From Fictibacillus norfolkensis (GTDB lineage: Bacteria > Bacillota > Bacilli > Bacillales > Fictibacillaceae): a DNA stretch of 64,000 nt. Location: the NCBI RefSeq assembly GCF_014836645.1, contig NZ_JACSQM010000003.1, forward strand, positions 434,001-498,000, in the 5' to 3' direction. Below, piece after piece: positions 36,032 through 45,915 of the stretch. The position numbers and the translations under genes are program-made. How positions within the stretch are numbered: the first letter of the stretch is position 1; every line of letters starts with the position of its first letter. The notes beneath the pieces were generated by a model that was given only the letters and a program-made list of their open reading frames with translations, was not told the DNA's origin and searched no databases.

Positions 36032-36076
36032 ACAACCTTCGACAATTTCCGATACCTTTATACCTCCTCATAATAC

Positions 36077-36120
36077 AAAAAAACCATCTAGCTCCTAAGT
36101 AAAGAGAGCTAAATGGCTTT
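36077..36120 (-). terminator. Rho-independent terminator after ftsY
   Basis: Minus-strand AAGCCATTTAGCTC pairs with GAGCTAGATGGTT around an 11-base loop, followed by TTTTTTG. It begins about 18 bases after the ftsY stop. Confidence 0.82.
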
Positions 36121-36137
36121 TATAAAAGAAAACAGAT

Positions 36138-37127
36138 TTACTCTGCGCCTTCTTCTTCTGTTCCTGCAAATAAACCATATACAAACTGATCAGCATCAAA
36201 CTCTTGCAGATCATCTATTTTCTCACCGAGCCCTACAAACTTGACTGGGATATCTAGTTCGTGACGGATTGCTAAAACGATCCCGCCTTTTGCCGTTCCA
36301 TCAAGTTTAGTTAAAACTAAGCCGGTTACATCTGTTGATTGACCGAATGTTTTTGCCTGATTCATTGCATTCTGACCTGTTGTAGCATCAACAACAAGCA
36401 AAACTTCATGAGGAGCACCTGGAATCTCACGTTCGATGACGCGTTTCACTTTTGAAAGCTCGTTCATCAAATTCACTTTATTTTGAAGTCTTCCAGCAGT
36501 ATCACAAAGCAGTACATCAGCTTTCCGAGACTTAGCAGCTTGGATGCTGTCGTAAATAACAGCTGCAGGGTCAGCTCCTTCATGATGCTTGATCACATCA
36601 ACGCCAGCTCGCTCTCCCCACACTTCAAGCTGATCGATCGCACCTGCACGGAAAGTATCTCCGGCAGCTAAGATTACTTTCTTACCTTCATTTTTTAACT
36701 GATGAGCCAGTTTTCCAATCGTTGTTGTTTTTCCAACTCCGTTCACACCAACGAACAGAATAACAGTCATTCCATCTGTCTGTATGTTCAGCTTATTATC
36801 GCTTTCTTCTTTTTGAAGCATCTCAGCTAATTTTTCAGTGATCGCTGATCGAAGATCCATTGGATTTTGAATGTTCTTTGTACGTGCAACATCTTTCAGT
36901 TGATCAATAATATCAAGAACGGTATGAACCCCAACATCCGCTCCGATCAAGATCTCTTCTAACTCTTCAAAGAATTCTTCATCTACTTTTCTAAATCGCT
37001 TTAGAAGATCGTTGACTTTAAATGAAAAAGAGTTCCTCGTCTTCTCAAGTCCACTTTTAAATTTTTCCGAAGATTCCTCAGATTGCTGTGTTGAGAATTT
37101 TTCTTTTAATCGTTTCAAAAAACTCAC
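36138..37127 (-). CDS. ftsY: FtsY, signal recognition particle receptor
   Basis: A 329-residue SRP-type GTPase. The short acidic/basic A region (MSFLKRLKEKFSTQQSEESS) is followed by the N domain, then G1 GVNGVGKTTTIGKLA (about 127-141), DTAGRLQNKVNLM, TKLDGTAKGG and GLGEKIDDLQEFD. It docks the SRP-ribosome complex to the membrane. It follows smc by 14 bases, a conserved Bacillus arrangement. Confidence 0.98.
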   Translation of the reverse strand: MSFLKRLKEKFSTQQSEESSEKFKSGLEKTRNSFSFKVNDLLKRFRKVDEEFFEELEEILIGADVGVHTVLDIIDQLKDVARTKNIQNPMDLRSAITEKLAEMLQKEESDNKLNIQTDGMTVILFVGVNGVGKTTTIGKLAHQLKNEGKKVILAAGDTFRAGAIDQLEVWGERAGVDVIKHHEGADPAAVIYDSIQAAKSRKADVLLCDTAGRLQNKVNLMNELSKVKRVIEREIPGAPHEVLLVVDATTGQNAMNQAKTFGQSTDVTGLVLTKLDGTAKGGIVLAIRHELDIPVKFVGLGEKIDDLQEFDADQFVYGLFAGTEEEGAE

Positions 37128-37141
37128 TATCGATTTCCTCC

Positions 37142-40100
37142 CTATGATGTTACAAGTTCTTTAGTTTCTTCAAGCCTCACGGAAACAAGCTTCGAGACAC
37201 CAGATTCCTGCATGGTGACTCCATATAGCACATCCGCTTCTTCCATCGTCCCTTTACGATGCGTTACAACGATAAATTGAGTCTCTTTGCTGAACGCTCG
37301 TAAAAATTTAGCAAATCGATTTACGTTCGCGTCATCTAGTGCTGCTTCAACTTCGTCTAAAATACAGAATGGAACAGGTCTAACCTTCAGGATTGCAAAT
37401 AATAAGGCAATAGCAGTTAAGGCTCGTTCTCCACCAGATAACAAGCCTAGTTGCTGCAGCTTCTTGCCAGGTGGCTGCGCCATGATATCTACACCGGTTA
37501 AAAGCATGTCATCAGGCTGCGTTAAAACAAGATCAGCTCGACCACCAGCAAACAACTCTTTAAAAATAACACCGAAGTGTGAGCGAATAGAAGTAAAAGT
37601 CTCTTCAAACCGGTTCTTCATCTCTTCGTCCATTTCAGAAATGACGCCATAAAGAGTATCTTTTGCTTCTGTTAGGTCGTTTCTTTGATCTGTAAGAAAA
37701 TCAAAGCGCTGGCTCACTCTGTCGTACTCTTCGATCGCCCCGATGTTTACAGCTCCGAGCTCTTCGATCGCCATTTTGATCAGCTTTACTTTTCGTTTTG
37801 CGTCTTGAAGCGGTATCTCTAATCGGTGTTTCAACTTCGCACCTTCGTAAGAAAGTTCATATTCTTCTCTAAGGTGTGTAAGCCTTGATTCTAGTTCAAC
37901 ATCGAGGCGATTAATACTAACCTCTTCTGTTCTAAGGCCATCGTAAAGTTGTTTATATTGCCTTTTTGCCTCTTTTAATGCCATCTCCATACTTTCGATC
38001 GATCGGAAAGAATCTGTTCTTTCTTTTCTTCGTTCTGCAATTAATTTCAATGCATTATTCTTTTCATGTCTTCTCTGGTGTATCTGCTCATCAAGAGAAT
38101 CCTCACCAGAAGAGCTTGAGTTCATCTCTTCTTCAAGAAGCCAATAATCTTCTTCGGTTTCTTTGCCCTTAGCTTCCACTTCGTAAAAATCTTCTTGAAT
38201 TCTTAAGCATTTTTCTCGCTGGTTGGCGACCTGCTGTTCAAGTTCGGCAGACTTGATCTTCAAAAGTGTTACTGCCTCTCTAAGTTCTTCTTTTGAACTC
38301 TGATTGTTCTTCTTTTTCTCAGTAAGGTCAGCAATCGTTTTTTCAAGCTCTTTACCAGATTTCATAGCAAGATCGAGTTTTTTCTGTAGAGCTGAAAGAC
38401 GTGTATCTGCAGCCGATCTTTCAGATTCATAGGAATTCTTTTCGCGATCATACAGCTGTAGTCTATCGTTTAAACTCTTCTCTTCCATTTCAACTTCTCG
38501 CAAAGAAGATCTCAGCTCTTGTTCTTGATCTCTTAAAAGCTCTCCTTCCGATTGTAGAGAGTCTAGTCTTTCTTTCTTCTTCGTTAGTTTTGATCGTAAT
38601 TCACTAACTTTTTCCTCTAATTGACGTGTTTGCTTCTCCATTGTTGCCACTTTGTCTGCAAGAGAATCAATCTCTCTTTGTCTACTCAATAGAGAGTTGC
38701 TTTTTTGTTTCAGACTTCCTCCAGACATCGAACCTCCCGGAGACACGACATCTCCTTCAAGAGTAACGATTCGGTAACGATAGTTCACTTGCTTTGCAAT
38801 CTTGTTCGCACCTGTTATATCTTTGGCGATAATAATATTTCCTAAAAGATTGCCTATTATGTTTTGATACTTAGAGTCAAACATAACAAGATTTGCAGCA
38901 ATACCAACAAAAGCATCGATTGAGCTTGCATGGTGAGCATCTGCACTAGAGATCTGACGCGGCTTAATTACATTCAATGGTAGAAAGGTTGCTCTTCCTG
39001 CTCTTGTCTGTTTTAAAAATTGAATAGCTTTCATAGCGTTCTGTTCATGATCTACAACAATATGCTGCATAGAAGCGCCTAGAGCCGTTTCAATTGCCGT
39101 TTCCACTTCAGACGGTACTGATAAAAGTTCCGCTACCGCTCCTTCAATACCAGTGAGCTTTGTTTCTTTCGCTTTCAAAACCTCTTTAACGCCCTGCATG
39201 AAACCTGCGTATTCGTCTTGCATCGATTCTAGCATCTCTTTTTTAGATTTGAACTGTTGAATAAACTGATACGCTTGATACAATTTATCTTGAAGTGTTC
39301 TCGTTTCCTGATCCTCGATCGAGATCTCTGATTTTAAAGCTTGATATTCTTCTTGCTTTGTTTTCAATTGCGTTTCAGCTGCTTGATAGGCAGCTTCAGC
39401 GTTCTTTCTTGTTTCTCTTAATGCCTCTCTTTGTTCCAGGTATTTTGTATTCTCTTCATCTAAACGAGTACTTTTGGAGCTCTGCTGTCTAGCCTGATCC
39501 TCTAAGTAACGCATCTCGTTCTTAATCGTTGTTTGTTCGTTCAAGCGCTCGAAATAATCACTTTTTAATTTCTCTAGCTCTGCTTCAACGTCCATCTCGA
39601 GAACAGACAATCGTCCTTCCTCGTCTTTCACTTGCTTTTTTATGCTTTTTAATTGCTTTTCTTTATCTCGTAATGAATCTTTTTCAAAACTAAGCTGTTT
39701 TCCCAACTCTTCTTTTTTTGCCTTGTAGAGCTGAATTTGTTCTAAAAGCGACGTTTTATTTTGATCGTAATTCTTTTTACGTTCTTTTAAGACTTCTTTC
39801 TTACCTTCTAGTTTTTCCAGTGTTTCACTAGCTAGAAGAAGAGCACTTTGCAGTTCATCGATCGATTCATCCATCGCTTGTATATCAAGTCTTGCTCTTT
39901 CGATCTTTGTCTCACCTTGTTTTACTTTTAACGATAGGACCGATTCTTGTTTCTGCAGCTCTGCAACAAGTTCTTTTTGCTTTTCCCATCGAACGTGCAA
40001 GTCTTCGATCTCTTGTACGAGAACAGCTGTTTCAACGACCTCGAGCTCTTCTTTTTTCTCAAGGTAGTCTCTTGCGATAGAAGCTTGTATTTTAAGAGGC

Positions 40101-40708
40101 TCGACTTGACCTTCTAATTCATGAAGAATATCTTCAACACGATTCAGGTTTTCTTGCGTCTCAGTGAGCTTAGCCTCTGCTTTTTGCTTTCGAGTCTTGT
40201 ACTTTAATACACCGGCAGCTTCTTCAAAAATCTTTCTTCGCTCATCCGATTTGCTGCTTAATATTTCTTCTACCCGGCCTTGTCCAATGATAGAGAAAGC
40301 TTCTCGTCCAAGTCCAGAATCCATAAACAGCTCTACAATATCTTTTAAACGACACTGTTGTTTATTGATTAAGTATTCACTGTCTCCTGAACGATACACT
40401 CTTCGTGTGATCGATATTTCATTATAATCAAGCGGCAGATGCTGATCTTCGTTATCTAAAGTAAGTGTAACCTCTGCAACATTTAATGGTTTTCGATTAT
40501 CACTGCCTGCGAAGATGATATCTTCCATCTTAGAGCCACGCAAAGACTTCGCTGACTGTTCGCCCAGCACCCAGCGTACAGCATCTGAGATGTTGCTTTT
40601 ACCGCTTCCATTCGGGCCAACAACAGCTGTGACCCCTTGTACAAATTCTACTTGTATCCGCTCTGCAAATGATTTAAATCCTGCTACATCAATTCGTTTG
40701 AGGAACAT
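37142..40708 (-). CDS. smc: Smc, chromosome condensation/segregation ATPase
   Basis: A 1188-residue protein. N-terminal Walker A GPNGSGKSNISDAVRW starts at residue 31. Two long coiled coils (about 165-490 and 670-1000) flank a hinge domain (about 515-640; GASMQHIVVDHEQNAMKAIQ, SMSGGSL near the end). The C-terminal head has signature LLSGGERALTAIALLFAILK and Walker B CILDEVEAALDDANV. With ScpA/ScpB it loads at ParB/parS and compacts the chromosome. Tandem ATGs start the frame; the second (40706-40708) matches MFLKRIDVAGFKSFAERIQV and is better spaced from the AAGGGGGA site. Confidence 0.97.
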   Translation of the reverse strand: MFLKRIDVAGFKSFAERIQVEFVQGVTAVVGPNGSGKSNISDAVRWVLGEQSAKSLRGSKMEDIIFAGSDNRKPLNVAEVTLTLDNEDQHLPLDYNEISITRRVYRSGDSEYLINKQQCRLKDIVELFMDSGLGREAFSIIGQGRVEEILSSKSDERRKIFEEAAGVLKYKTRKQKAEAKLTETQENLNRVEDILHELEGQVEPLKIQASIARDYLEKKEELEVVETAVLVQEIEDLHVRWEKQKELVAELQKQESVLSLKVKQGETKIERARLDIQAMDESIDELQSALLLASETLEKLEGKKEVLKERKKNYDQNKTSLLEQIQLYKAKKEELGKQLSFEKDSLRDKEKQLKSIKKQVKDEEGRLSVLEMDVEAELEKLKSDYFERLNEQTTIKNEMRYLEDQARQQSSKSTRLDEENTKYLEQREALRETRKNAEAAYQAAETQLKTKQEEYQALKSEISIEDQETRTLQDKLYQAYQFIQQFKSKKEMLESMQDEYAGFMQGVKEVLKAKETKLTGIEGAVAELLSVPSEVETAIETALGASMQHIVVDHEQNAMKAIQFLKQTRAGRATFLPLNVIKPRQISSADAHHASSIDAFVGIAANLVMFDSKYQNIIGNLLGNIIIAKDITGANKIAKQVNYRYRIVTLEGDVVSPGGSMSGGSLKQKSNSLLSRQREIDSLADKVATMEKQTRQLEEKVSELRSKLTKKKERLDSLQSEGELLRDQEQELRSSLREVEMEEKSLNDRLQLYDREKNSYESERSAADTRLSALQKKLDLAMKSGKELEKTIADLTEKKKNNQSSKEELREAVTLLKIKSAELEQQVANQREKCLRIQEDFYEVEAKGKETEEDYWLLEEEMNSSSSGEDSLDEQIHQRRHEKNNALKLIAERRKERTDSFRSIESMEMALKEAKRQYKQLYDGLRTEEVSINRLDVELESRLTHLREEYELSYEGAKLKHRLEIPLQDAKRKVKLIKMAIEELGAVNIGAIEEYDRVSQRFDFLTDQRNDLTEAKDTLYGVISEMDEEMKNRFEETFTSIRSHFGVIFKELFAGGRADLVLTQPDDMLLTGVDIMAQPPGKKLQQLGLLSGGERALTAIALLFAILKVRPVPFCILDEVEAALDDANVNRFAKFLRAFSKETQFIVVTHRKGTMEEADVLYGVTMQESGVSKLVSVRLEETKELVTS

Positions 40709-40832
40709 CATTAAATCCCCCTTTATTTCTCACATTATGCTTTCCCGTTTTTATAATTTCGGGCGCACTATTTAAATTACGTATGTATTGTATTCTTTAA
40801 CCTTTATATTTTATCATAGATTCACTCATACA

Positions 40833-40861
40833 TAGTCACAAAGATTACAGTGTGCTAAAAT
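40833..40861 (+). promoter_or_regulatory. Candidate promoter for the YfkK-like gene
   Basis: Plus-strand TAGTCA (40833-40838), 17-base spacer, TAAAAT (40856-40861). A second possibility is TTGAAC (40871-40876) with an 18-base spacer to TAAAAT (40895-40900). Both are only moderate matches and neither is proven. Confidence 0.35.
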
Positions 40862-40936
40862 GAAATGTGTTTGAACTTAAAATATGCATGCAAGTAAAAT
40901 CTCACATGAAAATATGTGGATAAAAAGGAGCCCACC

Positions 40937-41161
40937 ATGGACTTAACGACTCAGAATCATGAGAACTTATCATTTATGATCGAAGGATTAAAAAAGAAAC
41001 TGCAACTAGTTAACAGCGGACTCATTCAACCAGAGGACTATGAACTCTCAAAGTACGAAGACATTAAAGAACTTTATGATATGGTCATGAAGATGCCATC
41101 ATTCAGCATTCGGGACATGGAAGGCATCGTTGAAGAACTTGCTTCCCTTAAAACAAAGTAA
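40937..41161 (+). CDS. YfkK-like protein, UPF0435/DUF1128 family
   Basis: Seventy-four residues starting MDLTTQNHENLSFMIEGLKK behind AAGGAG and a 6-base spacer; a longer start is possible but lacks a ribosome site. The YEDIKELYDMVMKMPSFSIR block matches the small UPF0435 family typified by B. subtilis YfkK. It is helical and soluble with no known function. It stands alone on the plus strand, between smc and rnc, and shares a terminator with rnc. In B. subtilis those two genes are neighbours and yfkK lies elsewhere. Confidence 0.82.
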   Translation: MDLTTQNHENLSFMIEGLKKKLQLVNSGLIQPEDYELSKYEDIKELYDMVMKMPSFSIRDMEGIVEELASLKTK

Positions 41162-41164
41162 CAG

Positions 41165-41208
41165 AAACCCCCTCACACGGCTTATCGCCTAATGTTAAGG
41201 GGGTTTTT
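41165..41208. terminator. Bidirectional terminator between yfkK-like gene and rnc
   Basis: AAACCCCCT and AGGGGGTTT form a GC-rich stem around a 25-base loop with A/T runs on both sides, so it can end plus-strand transcription from the YfkK-like gene and minus-strand transcription from rnc. Confidence 0.8.
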
Positions 41209-41210
41209 GT

Positions 41211-41996
41211 TTAGCTCTTTTTAGAAACTCTCTCTATCGCTTCTTGTGCCGCATGCTGTTCAGCTTCTTTTTTGGATCTGCCATACCCGATTCCGAAACT
41301 CGCTTCATTCAATCTTACCTCAGACACAAACTCTCGATTGTGCGCTGGTCCTTTTTCTTGAATGATACGATAGTCGATATGACCTAACCCTTCACGCTGA
41401 ACGTATTCTTGTAACTGACTTTTAAAATCCATCACATGAGAAAAAGCACCTTCGTTTATTCGTGGTACCACATACTGATTTAAAAACTCTTTAACTTTTT
41501 CGAGTCCTTGATCGAGATATAGCGCTCCAATAAATGCTTCAAAAACATCTGCTAAAAGGGCTGGTCTTGATCTTCCTCCAGTATTCTCTTCACCTTTTCC
41601 CAATAAAACAAACTCACCAAAATGAAGGTCGTTTGCAAAGAGAACTAACGACGGTTCACATACGATCGCTGCTCTAAGTTTCGTAAGCTCACCTTCACTC
41701 ATATTTGCAAATTTGCTGTATAAATATTGAGATATGGTCAATTCAAGAACGGCATCACCTAGAAATTCCAGTCTTTCATTATCCTCAAACGTTCTTCCTC
41801 GATGCTCATTCACATATGATGAATGCGTAAATGCTTGAGCTAACAATTTTTCATTTTCAAACTTAATGTTTAAACGCTCTTGTATCGGGGCTACTTTTTG
41901 AATGCGTACCTTGTCATCCATGCCCTTTTTGGAAGCAGATTTAAACCGATTTTTCACCGTTTTCTTTTGAGTTGAATGTTGTTTTGAACCTTTCAT
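41211..41996 (-). CDS. rnc: RNase III
   Basis: A 261-residue protein: a basic N-terminal tail, the RNase III domain with [20 protein letters not shown] (metal-binding Glu and Asp), [20 protein letters not shown], and a C-terminal double-stranded RNA-binding domain ([20 protein letters not shown] to [15 protein letters not shown]). It processes rRNA precursors and degrades toxin and antisense duplexes. It is the last gene of the fap-acp-rnc cluster here, separated from acpP by a weak terminator. Confidence 0.97.
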   Translation of the reverse strand: MKGSKQHSTQKKTVKNRFKSASKKGMDDKVRIQKVAPIQERLNIKFENEKLLAQAFTHSSYVNEHRGRTFEDNERLEFLGDAVLELTISQYLYSKFANMSEGELTKLRAAIVCEPSLVLFANDLHFGEFVLLGKGEENTGGRSRPALLADVFEAFIGALYLDQGLEKVKEFLNQYVVPRINEGAFSHVMDFKSQLQEYVQREGLGHIDYRIIQEKGPAHNREFVSEVRLNEASFGIGYGRSKKEAEQHAAQEAIERVSKKS

Positions 41997-42065
41997 AAAC
42001 TTCCTCCAAAAATCTCGTAAAAGGGCTATTTTGCTATTGATTTTTTTTCCTGTTTAAAAGGGAAG

Positions 42066-42092
42066 AAAGCCCCGCTGTTTGCACGGGACTTT
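42066..42092 (-). terminator. Hairpin after acpP, probable terminator
   Basis: Minus-strand AAAGTCCCG and CGGGGCTTT pair around TGCAAACAG and are followed by CTTCC. The T run is short, so partial read-through into rnc is likely. Confidence 0.55.
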
Positions 42093-42105
42093 ATCCGTCT
42101 TACAC

Positions 42106-42339
42106 TTATTGTTTGCTGTTTATGTAATTTACAACGTCACCAACAGTTGCAATTTTCTCAGCATCTTCATCAGAAATTTCTAGTTCGAACTCATCTTCAA
42201 GTTCCATTACTAGTTCAACTACATCTAGAGAGTCAGCACCAAGATCTTCTTTAAAGGAAGCTTCAGGCTTAACCTCAGATGCATCAACACCTAAACGGTC
42301 CACAACAATCTTTGAAACTCTATCTAAAACATCTGCCAT
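42106..42339 (-). CDS. acpP: AcpP, acyl carrier protein
   Basis: Seventy-seven residues starting [20 protein letters not shown] at ATG 42337-42339. The longest frame uses GTG 42351, which is part of the AAAGGAGGTG ribosome site, so it is rejected. The phosphopantetheine Ser37 lies in [20 protein letters not shown]. It carries growing acyl chains for fatty acid and phospholipid synthesis. The gap of about 140 bases to fabG suggests a separate start or an internal regulatory segment. Confidence 0.98.
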   Translation of the reverse strand: MADVLDRVSKIVVDRLGVDASEVKPEASFKEDLGADSLDVVELVMELEDEFELEISDEDAEKIATVGDVVNYINSKQ

Positions 42340-42480
42340 TTTGTGTGTCACCTCCTTTCAATAGTATATTCTTTTTCCCATTAAAAAACTAGAGGGATTT
42401 ATCGTCATTAAAGGTACTTTTCTTATGATCGCAGTATTTCAGTGGGTGCAAGAAGACATCATTATAAAGTCTTATTTTTA

Positions 42481-43221
42481 CTACATCACCATTCCGCCGT
42501 CGACATGGAGTGTTTGGCCCGTGATATATGAACTTGCATCACTCGCTAAGAATGCTGCCGCTGATGCGATATCATCAGGCTGCCCAAAACGAGCGAGCGG
42601 AATGCTTCTAAGCATTTCTGACTTAATTCCTTCTTCTAGTTTACCAGTCATATCTGTTTCGATAAAACCTGGTGCAATGGCATTAACCGTGATTCCTCTA
42701 GAAGAAAGTTCTTTAGCAGCAGTTTTCGTTAAGCCGATCACACCGGCTTTTGCTGCTACATAGTTTGCTTGTCCTGCGTTTCCAGATACACCAACAATAG
42801 ATGCAATATTAATAATGCGGCCTTTTCTTTGTTTCATCATCTGTCTTGTTACAGCTTTTGTAGTAAGGAAGACTCCTTTAAGATTCGTGTTGATAACCGC
42901 ATCCCAGTCTTCTTCTTTCATTCTCATCAAAAGATTATCTCTCGTGATTCCTGCGTTATTTACGAGAACGTCCAGACTTCCAAACTCTTCAACAACTGTT
43001 TTCACCATGTTCGTAACGTCTTCTGACGAGGAGATATCCGCTTTAATCGCGAAAGCAGTCCCCCCGTTTTCTTTTATCTCATTTACGACTTCATTAGCCT
43101 TAGCTTCACTACCAGAATAATTTACCGCTACTTTAGCGCCGTTTCTTGCAAAATACAAAGCGATCGCTCGTCCAATTCCACGAGATGCCCCTGTTACTAA
43201 AACTGATTTTTCATTAAGCAT
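42481..43221 (-). CDS. fabG: FabG, 3-oxoacyl-ACP reductase
   Basis: A 246-residue short-chain dehydrogenase. Cofactor motif [12 protein letters not shown] (10-21), NNAG at 88-91, and the catalytic Ser141, Tyr154 and Lys158 (ANYVAAKAG). It reduces 3-oxoacyl-ACP with NADPH. Its ATG overlaps the fabD stop by 8 bases. It belongs to the FapR-controlled fapR-plsX-fabD-fabG operon. Confidence 0.97.
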   Translation of the reverse strand: MLNEKSVLVTGASRGIGRAIALYFARNGAKVAVNYSGSEAKANEVVNEIKENGGTAFAIKADISSSEDVTNMVKTVVEEFGSLDVLVNNAGITRDNLLMRMKEEDWDAVINTNLKGVFLTTKAVTRQMMKQRKGRIINIASIVGVSGNAGQANYVAAKAGVIGLTKTAAKELSSRGITVNAIAPGFIETDMTGKLEEGIKSEMLRSIPLARFGQPDDIASAAAFLASDASSYITGQTLHVDGGMVM

Positions 43222-44164
43222 CGACAGACTCTCCTTTTAGTTTCTCAACTGCCATGTTAATCGTCTCTAAATCACTTACAGCTATTACGTTAGCTCTTCG
43301 ATTCACCTTTTTAACTAACCCTGAGAGAACTTTTCCTGGCCCGATCTCAACAAACGTATCAACACCTAGATCCATTAACTCACGAACCGTTTCTTCCCAA
43401 CGAACTGGCGAGTACAGTTGTTCGATCAACTTTTCTTTAATCTCATCACGATCGGTAATAGCTTTCGCCGTTACGTTAGCAATTACAGGTGTTTTTGCTT
43501 CATTTATCACAATTTGATCTAATATTTCGTTGAATTTATCTGCAGCTGGTTTCATCAGAGAAGAATGGAACGGTCCGCTTACCTGAAGTGGAATCACTTT
43601 GGCTCCTTCTTCTTTGGCAAGGACACTAGCTTTCTCAACTCCACCAACGGTCCCAGAAATAACGATCTGCCCTGGGCAATTAAGATTAGCGATCTGAACG
43701 CTCTCTTCACCGCTAGAAGCTTCTGTAGTTATTGCTTCTAATCGTTCTTGATCGAACCCAATAACAGCTGCCATCGTTCCTACTCCTGCAGGAACAGCTT
43801 CTTCCATAAGCAACCCTCTATTTCTAACCGCATAAACCGCGTCTTCAAAAGATAGGCTGCCCGCTGCTACAAGTGCAGAGTATTCGCCAAGGCTATGACC
43901 TGCTACGTAATCCGCTTGAATACCACGCTCTTTTAATAGTTCAAGAACCGCTGTTGAGGCCGTTAATAATGCCGGCTGTGTGTTTTCTGTTCTTTTAAGA
44001 ACATCTTCCGGTCCTTCAAAGATAATATCTGACAGTTTCATACCAAGTTTTTCATCCGCTTTGTCAAAAACAGCTTTTGCTGATGCTTCCTGTGTTACCA
44101 GCTCTTTGCCCATTCCTACTGCTTGAGAGCCTTGTCCAGGAAAAAGAAAGGCGATTTTCCCCAT
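43214..44164 (-). CDS. fabD: FabD, malonyl-CoA:ACP transacylase
   Basis: A 316-residue alpha/beta protein: [16 protein letters not shown] near the N-terminus, the nucleophile Ser91 in [14 protein letters not shown], and the catalytic His in [13 protein letters not shown] at about 200. It moves malonyl from CoA to acyl carrier protein for fatty acid elongation. It lies 3 bases after plsX and overlaps fabG. Confidence 0.97.
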   Translation of the reverse strand: MGKIAFLFPGQGSQAVGMGKELVTQEASAKAVFDKADEKLGMKLSDIIFEGPEDVLKRTENTQPALLTASTAVLELLKERGIQADYVAGHSLGEYSALVAAGSLSFEDAVYAVRNRGLLMEEAVPAGVGTMAAVIGFDQERLEAITTEASSGEESVQIANLNCPGQIVISGTVGGVEKASVLAKEEGAKVIPLQVSGPFHSSLMKPAADKFNEILDQIVINEAKTPVIANVTAKAITDRDEIKEKLIEQLYSPVRWEETVRELMDLGVDTFVEIGPGKVLSGLVKKVNRRANVIAVSDLETINMAVEKLKGESVDA

Positions 44165-44167
44165 CTC

Positions 44168-45166
44168 TTACTCCTCCTTGTTATCTTGGGATCGTACATG
44201 ATTCTGAATCGTTGGTACCACATTCTTCTCTATCATGCTTTTGGTTTGTCTGATTGCATTCAACATCGCATTCGCATTTGAAGAACCATGCGCTTTAATA
44301 ACAGGTGCTGCTAGTCCGAACAAACCAGCCCCACCATACTCTGTATAGTCAAGTTTATCTTTTATGCCTCTTAATTTTGGCTTTAATACCCCAGCTGCTA
44401 GTTTTGAAGTTAAACTTGATGTTAACTGTTCTTTAATCATCGAAAACATACTCATAGCCGTTCCTTCGATCGATTTAAGAACCAAGTTTCCAGCAAATCC
44501 ATCACATACAACAACGTCGGCTGCTCCCGTTAAGAGATCTCTCGCTTCAACATTCCCAACAAAATTAATATCAGCTTCCTGTAAAAGTGGAAAGGCAGCT
44601 TTCGTTAGAGCATTTCCTTTTTCACTTTCTGTTCCAACGTTTAGTAATCCTACACGCGGCTTTTCGACACCTCGCACTTCTTTCCAATACACAGAACCCA
44701 TCACTGCATATTGTAAGAGATGTTCTGGCTTCGCATCCATATTGGCACCTACATCCAAGAACAAGAATCCATCACCGTTTAAAGTCGGAAGTGTCGGAGC
44801 AAGCGCTGGACGATCAATGCCTTTTATACGGCCAACATAAAACAAACCACTAGCCATCAATGCTCCTGTGTTACCAGCAGATATATATGCATCAGCTTTT
44901 CCTGATTTCACTTCATTTGCTGCTACTACCATCGAAGCATTCTTTTTTCGACGAACTGCTCGAACCGGCTCCTCTGATGTTTCGATCACTTCATCGGTAT
45001 GGATGATCGTAAACGCGTGCTTTTCAGGTAGATGTTTTACGATTTGATCTTGATCTCCAACTAACGTAATCGAAAGCTCTGGATATTGTTCTTTCGCTAA
45101 CATTGCACCTTTAACGATTTCTTCTGGTGCATTGTCGCCACCCATTGCATCTATTGCGATATTCAT
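44168..45166 (-). CDS. plsX: PlsX, acyl-ACP:phosphate acyltransferase
   Basis: A 332-residue protein starting [20 protein letters not shown], with [40 protein letters not shown] and [18 protein letters not shown], all PlsX hallmarks. It makes acyl phosphate used by PlsY in phosphatidic acid synthesis. It follows fapR by 6 bases and precedes fabD. Long plus-strand frames over this gene are antisense shadows. Confidence 0.97.
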   Translation of the reverse strand: MNIAIDAMGGDNAPEEIVKGAMLAKEQYPELSITLVGDQDQIVKHLPEKHAFTIIHTDEVIETSEEPVRAVRRKKNASMVVAANEVKSGKADAYISAGNTGALMASGLFYVGRIKGIDRPALAPTLPTLNGDGFLFLDVGANMDAKPEHLLQYAVMGSVYWKEVRGVEKPRVGLLNVGTESEKGNALTKAAFPLLQEADINFVGNVEARDLLTGAADVVVCDGFAGNLVLKSIEGTAMSMFSMIKEQLTSSLTSKLAAGVLKPKLRGIKDKLDYTEYGGAGLFGLAAPVIKAHGSSNANAMLNAIRQTKSMIEKNVVPTIQNHVRSQDNKEE

Positions 45167-45172
45167 GCTGAT

Positions 45173-45745
45173 TTAACTTCCTTCCTTTGTATCTTGTGCA
45201 GATCTATACATGGTAAACTCACCTTTGAAAACAGGTTCATTCTCTACATAACTATTAACTTCTACAATAGTTCTCTCTTGACTTGTCTCTTTTACTTTCG
45301 CTTTTGCAACCACTCTCTCTCCTACTCTAACAGGTCGAGAAAACCGAATGTTCGCTTTGGCGGTTAATGCCAATTCATCATTTATGATCGCTACTGCCAA
45401 CGAGTTCGCCTGAGCAAAAACGTGATGGCCCCTTGCAATCTTATTACGAGAAAATACATGTTCTTCTTTTATGTCTAATATAGAAATAGCGGATTCATCT
45501 AACTGTAAGTCAATGATTTCTCCGATGACCTCTTCAAGCGGCAGTGCTTTTACATCATCCAGTTTAGTTTCTGCCACAGACTTTATTCTTTCTCTAAGCT
45601 CTGGAATGGAAAGTTCCAAGCGGTCAAGTCTAATCGTCTGAACGCTGACACTAAACTTTTCTGCCAATTCTTCATCTGTTATAAAAGGGGTTGACTTAAT
45701 CGTTTCCTTTAACAGCTCTTGTCTCTCTTTTTTTGATTTTTTCAT
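45173..45745 (-). CDS. fapR: FapR, malonyl-CoA-responsive repressor of lipid synthesis
   Basis: About 190 residues starting [20 protein letters not shown] at ATG 45743-45745 behind AAGGA. The 219-codon frame to 45832 is the leader, including a hairpin, not protein. The N-terminal helix-turn-helix (about 22-43; [20 protein letters not shown]) is followed by a linker helix and a C-terminal hot-dog domain (about 85-190; [20 protein letters not shown]) that binds malonyl-CoA. FapR represses fap and fab genes until malonyl-CoA rises. It is first in its own operon with plsX, fabD and fabG, and a FapR box lies upstream. Confidence 0.96.
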   Translation of the reverse strand: MKKSKKERQELLKETIKSTPFITDEELAEKFSVSVQTIRLDRLELSIPELRERIKSVAETKLDDVKALPLEEVIGEIIDLQLDESAISILDIKEEHVFSRNKIARGHHVFAQANSLAVAIINDELALTAKANIRFSRPVRVGERVVAKAKVKETSQERTIVEVNSYVENEPVFKGEFTMYRSAQDTKEGS

Positions 45746-45816
45746 AGTTTTTTCCTTCTTCCATACAAAGGTCTCATATATGAGAAAGATAGTGAGTAAA
45801 GGTGCAGTGCGTAGAA

Positions 45817-45846
45817 AAGCAGGTAACGCCATTACAGCGTACCTGC
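45817..45846 (-). terminator. Long hairpin in the fapR leader
   Basis: AGCAGGTA and TACCTGCT are exact inverted repeats, extended by an ACGC/GCGT pairing with one bulged base. On the minus strand the stem is followed by TTTTCTACG. Since it lies between the predicted start point (about 45878) and the fapR start codon, it may act as an attenuator or as the terminator of incoming recG transcripts. Confidence 0.6.
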
Positions 45847-45862
45847 TATTTATCTTTCTGCT

Positions 45863-45881
45863 ATTAAGAGCTGGTACTAAT
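45863..45881 (-). promoter_or_regulatory. FapR operator
   Basis: Minus-strand ATTAGTACCAGCTCTTAAT matches the known FapR box (TTAGTACC, centre, then a TTAAT-type half) as an imperfect palindrome. It overlaps the predicted transcription start of fapR-plsX-fabD-fabG, consistent with autorepression. Confidence 0.75.
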
Positions 45882-45884
45882 AGT

Positions 45885-45913
45885 AGTATATAGTATCAAC
45901 ACTCTTCTTTCAA
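45885..45913 (-). promoter_or_regulatory. Promoter of the fapR-plsX-fabD-fabG operon
   Basis: Minus-strand TTGAAA (45908-45913), 17-base spacer, TATACT (45885-45890). The start point near 45878 lies within the FapR operator. The -35 is only 2 bases from the end of recG. Confidence 0.65.
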
Positions 45914-45915
45914 GA

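Larger units (their letters stand above)
35686..36137. other. Intergenic region between ftsY and ylxM
   Basis: About 450 bases. From the right: the ftsY terminator (36077-36120), a 42-bp tandem repeat (35952-36031), about 180 bases without any recognisable signal, and the ylxM promoter (35727-35755). The middle contains short palindromes such as ACTCAGCGAGT (about 35854-35864). No frame with a start and ribosome site was found. Confidence 0.7.

Noticed and set aside
44364..44840. 158-codon plus-strand frame across plsX
   Set aside because: Antisense shadow of a clear plsX; Ser/Pro/Thr-rich translation with no start signal.
45746..45832. 29-codon N-terminal extension of fapR
   Set aside because: It covers part of a leader hairpin, and [12 protein letters not shown] with AAGGA upstream is the standard FapR start.
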